Shown here piece by piece: positions 6,487-7,742 of a stretch of 7,742 nucleotides of DNA. A model generated the notes under the pieces. The model was given only the letters and a program-made list of their open reading frames with translations, made no database searches and had not been told where the DNA came from. A program made the translations under genes and the position numbers. The stretch's first letter is position 1. Every line of letters starts with the position of its first letter. The DNA comes from Actinomycetota bacterium (GTDB taxonomy: Bacteria > Actinomycetota > Humimicrobiia > Humimicrobiales > Humimicrobiaceae), in NCBI GenBank assembly GCA_014360385.1, contig JACIXO010000056.1, forward strand, positions 1-7,742, read 5' to 3'.

Positions 6487-6505
6487 AAATGTAATCATTA
6501 TGTCA
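6459..6505. promoter_or_regulatory. Interleaved inverted repeats, probable autoregulatory operator
   Basis: Two perfect inverted pairs share nearly the same centre: ATGATTACA (6469-6477) with TGTAATCAT (6490-6498), and TGACAT (6459-6464) with ATGTCA (6500-6505). A third, TATGAT (6468-6473) with ATCATA (6482-6487), lies inside. Together they cover the -35, spacer, -10 and start site. Ribbon-helix-helix antitoxins typically bind such palindromes over their own promoter, alone or with toxin, so autorepression is the natural reading (inference). Confidence 0.7.
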
Positions 6506-6516
6506 GATTATATCTA

Positions 6517-6765
6517 ATGAAAAGAACACAAATACAATTAACTGAAAAACAATATAAATTATTAAAAAATATTGCAGCTCAGAAAAACATCTCTATGGCT
6601 GAGGTTATAAGAAATAGTATTGAATATTATACTACAGCCTTTTCTTTTATAGAACCTGAAAAAAAATATGAAAAAATAAAAGAGATAATAGGAAAATTTA
6701 AGTCAAATAAAAAAGATATTTCAATAAATCATGATCACTACCTGGGTGAAGAGTACAAAAAATGA
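6517..6765 (+). CDS. Ribbon-helix-helix (CopG/VapB-like) antitoxin
   Basis: Predicted DNA-binding antitoxin of 82 residues that neutralises the PIN toxin encoded immediately downstream and represses their promoter. The N terminus MKRTQIQLTEKQYKLLKNIA supplies the beta strand and first helix, and AQKNISMAEVIRNSIEYY the turn and second helix of an RHH fold. A charged, Lys/Glu-rich linker follows, and the tail carries NHDHYLGEEYKK, resembling the NHDxYLxE motif by which VapB-type tails contact PIN toxins. The start is placed at 6517, not at the in-frame ATG at 6469, because the earlier ATG lies inside the promoter and the RHH fold begins at MKRTQ. No clear SD precedes 6517. It overlaps the toxin gene by 4 bases (ATGA), implying translational coupling. 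The gene name is left open because this family is diverse. Confidence 0.85.
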   Translation: MKRTQIQLTEKQYKLLKNIAAQKNISMAEVIRNSIEYYTTAFSFIEPEKKYEKIKEIIGKFKSNKKDISINHDHYLGEEYKK

Positions 6766-7166
6766 AAATATTTATTGATACCAGTGCTTTTTATGCCCTG
6801 CTTGATGCAAACGATGATTTTCATTACAAGGCCAAAGAAAATTTTTTTAACCTGCTCCAGGAAGGTAATAATTTCCATTGCTCAAATTATATTTTGATTG
6901 AAACTATAGCTTTGCTTCAAAACAGACTTGGTCTGGAGTGTGTAAGAGCTTTTAAAGAAACAATGCTTCCTTTGATGAAAATTCACTGGATAGACCAGAG
7001 AATCCATGAAATCGCACTTTCTAATTTGATTGTCGCTAATAAGGATATAAGTTTAGTTGATTATACTAGCTTTATATTAGTAAGAGAGCTTGGTCTTGAT
7101 AAGGTCTTCGCCTTTGATAGGCATTTTATTCAACAGGGTTTTGAAGTTCTTCCAGCTAATTTTTGA
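6762..7166 (+). CDS. PIN-domain ribonuclease toxin (VapC-like)
   Basis: Predicted Mg2+-dependent endoribonuclease of 134 residues, a usual PIN toxin length. Acidic residues fit the PIN active site: D6 in MKIFIDTSAFYALLD, E47 in NYILIETIALL, D100 in ISLVDYTSF and D119 in FAFDRHF, the last followed by the typical FxxxGFEVLP ending. All are intact, so the toxin looks functional. The ATG overlaps the antitoxin TGA by 4 bases; a weak GGTGAAGAG lies about 8 bases upstream. VapC-type toxins often cleave tRNA or rRNA, but the target cannot be told from sequence. Expected to be held inactive by the upstream RHH protein. No third gene belongs to the module. The DTSAF and VDYTSF motifs make a PIN protein much more likely than any other nuclease. 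Confidence 0.9.
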   Translation: MKIFIDTSAFYALLDANDDFHYKAKENFFNLLQEGNNFHCSNYILIETIALLQNRLGLECVRAFKETMLPLMKIHWIDQRIHEIALSNLIVANKDISLVDYTSFILVRELGLDKVFAFDRHFIQQGFEVLPANF

Positions 7167-7178
7167 GGCGAAATTAGC
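7155..7178 (+). terminator. Hairpin spanning the toxin stop codon, possible weak 3' end
   Basis: A perfect 8-base inverted repeat, GCTAATTT (7155-7162) and AAATTAGC (7171-7178), encloses an 8-base loop containing the toxin TGA. No U-tract follows, so it is not a canonical intrinsic terminator; it may protect the mRNA 3' end or aid termination. The only hairpin near the module's end. Confidence 0.4.
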
Positions 7179-7210
7179 ATATCAAAACTAGAATATAAAC
7201 TATAACGACG

Positions 7211-7283
7211 GCCGATATACCAATAAATCATTTAGATCTTGCCACCTTAGTAGTGGAAAACCACTGCCGATATGCCAGTAAAT
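7211..7283. repeat. 18-bp direct repeat pair, 55 bases apart, flanking a small hairpin
   Basis: GCCGATATRCCARTAAAT occurs at 7211-7228 and 7266-7283 with 16 of 18 matches. The inverted repeat AGTGG-AAAA-CCACT (7252-7265) abuts the second copy. The only two copies in the window. Confidence 0.65.
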
Positions 7284-7286
7284 AGA

Positions 7287-7349
7287 GAATAATAAATGTA
7301 GAATAAATGTAGAAATGCTGAATAAATGTAAAGAATAATAAATGATAAG
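7287..7349. repeat. Imperfect tandem run of GAATAAATGTA units
   Basis: GAATAAATGTA occurs at 7301-7311 and 7320-7330, preceded by GAATAATAAATGTA (7287-7300) and followed by the variant GAATAATAAATGATAAG (7333-7349). AT-rich low-complexity sequence, probably made by slippage or small duplications; no function is suggested. Confidence 0.6.
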
Positions 7350-7429
7350 AAAGCCTGTATTGAGAATAAGTACCAAGTGCTACAGCAAACATCAATAACA
7401 ACTAGCGGGATTAGAATAAACAGATAAAA

Positions 7430-7742
7430 ATGATAAAAATGAAAGAAAGCCAGAATCATAAAAAAGGCCACAAAACGCCTAAGGTATTCAATGAAGAAAA
7501 TATTAGCAAAAGATCCTTTGATGATAGGTGGGTAAAATTTGCCTTTGGCCCCCAGGGTCTGGTAAAGTGTGATAAGTTTAATCTTGGGATTGTGGAGTTT
7601 GATAAAAATAAGACATCAAATACCCACAGTCACGATGTAGAAGAAGTTCTTTATGTTATTTCGGGAAAAGGAAAAATAAGACTGGGAGGAGATAATTTTG
7701 AACTTAAAGAAGGTGATTTTATATACATCCCAGAAAATATAG
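7430..7742 (+). CDS. Single-domain cupin protein, N-terminal part (3' end cut by window)
   Basis: A small cupin-fold protein, at least 101 residues from the ATG at 7439, or three more from the in-frame ATG at 7430. An in-frame TAG at 7412 rules out earlier ATG, GTG or TTG starts; neither ATG has a clear SD. Counting from 7439, cupin motif 1 is visible as THSHDVEEVLYVISG, with metal ligands H63, H65 and E69 in the pattern HxHx3E followed six residues later by G76. Motif 2 begins at EGDFIYIPENI and is cut before its Gly and His. The N-terminal 30 residues are polar and lack a signal peptide. Members of this family include metal-dependent isomerases, dioxygenases and small sensors, so the substrate cannot be assigned. 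It lies downstream of the toxin gene in the same orientation but is probably a separate unit. Confidence 0.85.
   Translation, partial: MIKMKESQNHKKGHKTPKVFNEENISKRSFDDRWVKFAFGPQGLVKCDKFNLGIVEFDKNKTSNTHSHDVEEVLYVISGKGKIRLGGDNFELKEGDFIYIPENI

Larger units (their letters stand above)
7167..7429. other. Repeat-bearing intergenic region before the cupin gene
   Basis: 263 bases with no supportable gene. It holds the paired GCCGATAT repeats, a small AGTGG-AAAA-CCACT hairpin (7252-7265) and a GAATAAATGTA run. No convincing promoter for the cupin gene and no known riboswitch were recognised. Confidence 0.55.

Noticed and set aside
6469..6516. N-terminal extension of the antitoxin from the ATG at 6469
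   Set aside because: The ATG lies between the -35 and -10 of the only good promoter, and the extra 16 residues are not part of the RHH fold.
7211..7349. Possible CRISPR array or fragment
   Set aside because: Repeats are only two imperfect copies, or short AT-rich slippage-like units without regular unique spacers, and no cas genes are nearby.
7201..7429. Riboswitch leader for the cupin gene
   Set aside because: The short AGTGG/CCACT hairpin and repeated GCCGATAT do not match any riboswitch consensus I know, and there is no terminator or SD-sequestering stem.
5945..7430. Mobile element carrying the toxin-antitoxin genes
   Set aside because: No transposase or integrase, no matching terminal inverted repeats at both ends and no target-site duplication could be identified.
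7247..7471. 74-codon minus-strand open frame with hydrophobic residues (F/Y/L/I-rich)
   Set aside because: It is made from AT-rich repeats and runs into the start of the cupin gene on the other strand. The apparent hydrophobicity comes from reading A-rich sequence as Phe/Tyr/Ile/Leu codons; no SD or homology was recognised.

Overview
The window is AT-rich DNA (roughly one third GC by eye) from a bacterium. Bacterial SD-led genes, a DnaE1-type replicative polymerase with an apparently intact PHP metal site, a K+-dependent (predicted Na+-pumping) membrane pyrophosphatase and LarB together suggest a low-GC anaerobe, most likely of the Bacillota (a Clostridia- or Halanaerobiales-like organism). 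This placement is an inference from gene content and base composition; nothing in the window identifies a species.

Layout. The left three quarters reads on the minus strand in the order hppA (5944-3815), larB (3647-2805, or from 3626), then the first 782 codons of dnaE (2346 to the left edge). These are housekeeping or metabolic genes, separated by AT-rich gaps of 167 and 458 bases, so they are co-oriented but not tightly coupled. HppA is an integral membrane pump that uses pyrophosphate released by biosynthesis, including the DNA synthesis carried out by DnaE. LarB makes the first intermediate of the nickel-pincer nucleotide cofactor; its usual partners larA, larC and larE are not in view.

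The right quarter reads on the plus strand. After a 512-base divergent intergenic region full of short repeats comes a compact type II toxin-antitoxin module: a ribbon-helix-helix antitoxin (6517-6765) overlapping by 4 bases a PIN-domain ribonuclease toxin (6762-7166). It is led by a near-consensus promoter with interleaved inverted repeats that look like its autoregulatory operator. After a 263-base repeat-bearing gap, the 5' part of a small cupin-domain gene runs off the right edge.

No tRNA, rRNA, CRISPR array, transposase or canonical GC-rich intrinsic terminator was seen. The most interesting non-coding signals are the TA operator-promoter, a perfect 16-bp palindrome next to the hppA ribosome binding site, a degenerate 55-bp-period repeat carrying a TTTAGC/GCTAAA dyad between larB and dnaE, a 15-bp in-frame tandem duplication at the dnaE start, and a 9-bp in-frame tandem repeat at the larB start. 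I found no convincing evidence of a wholly new multi-gene system.
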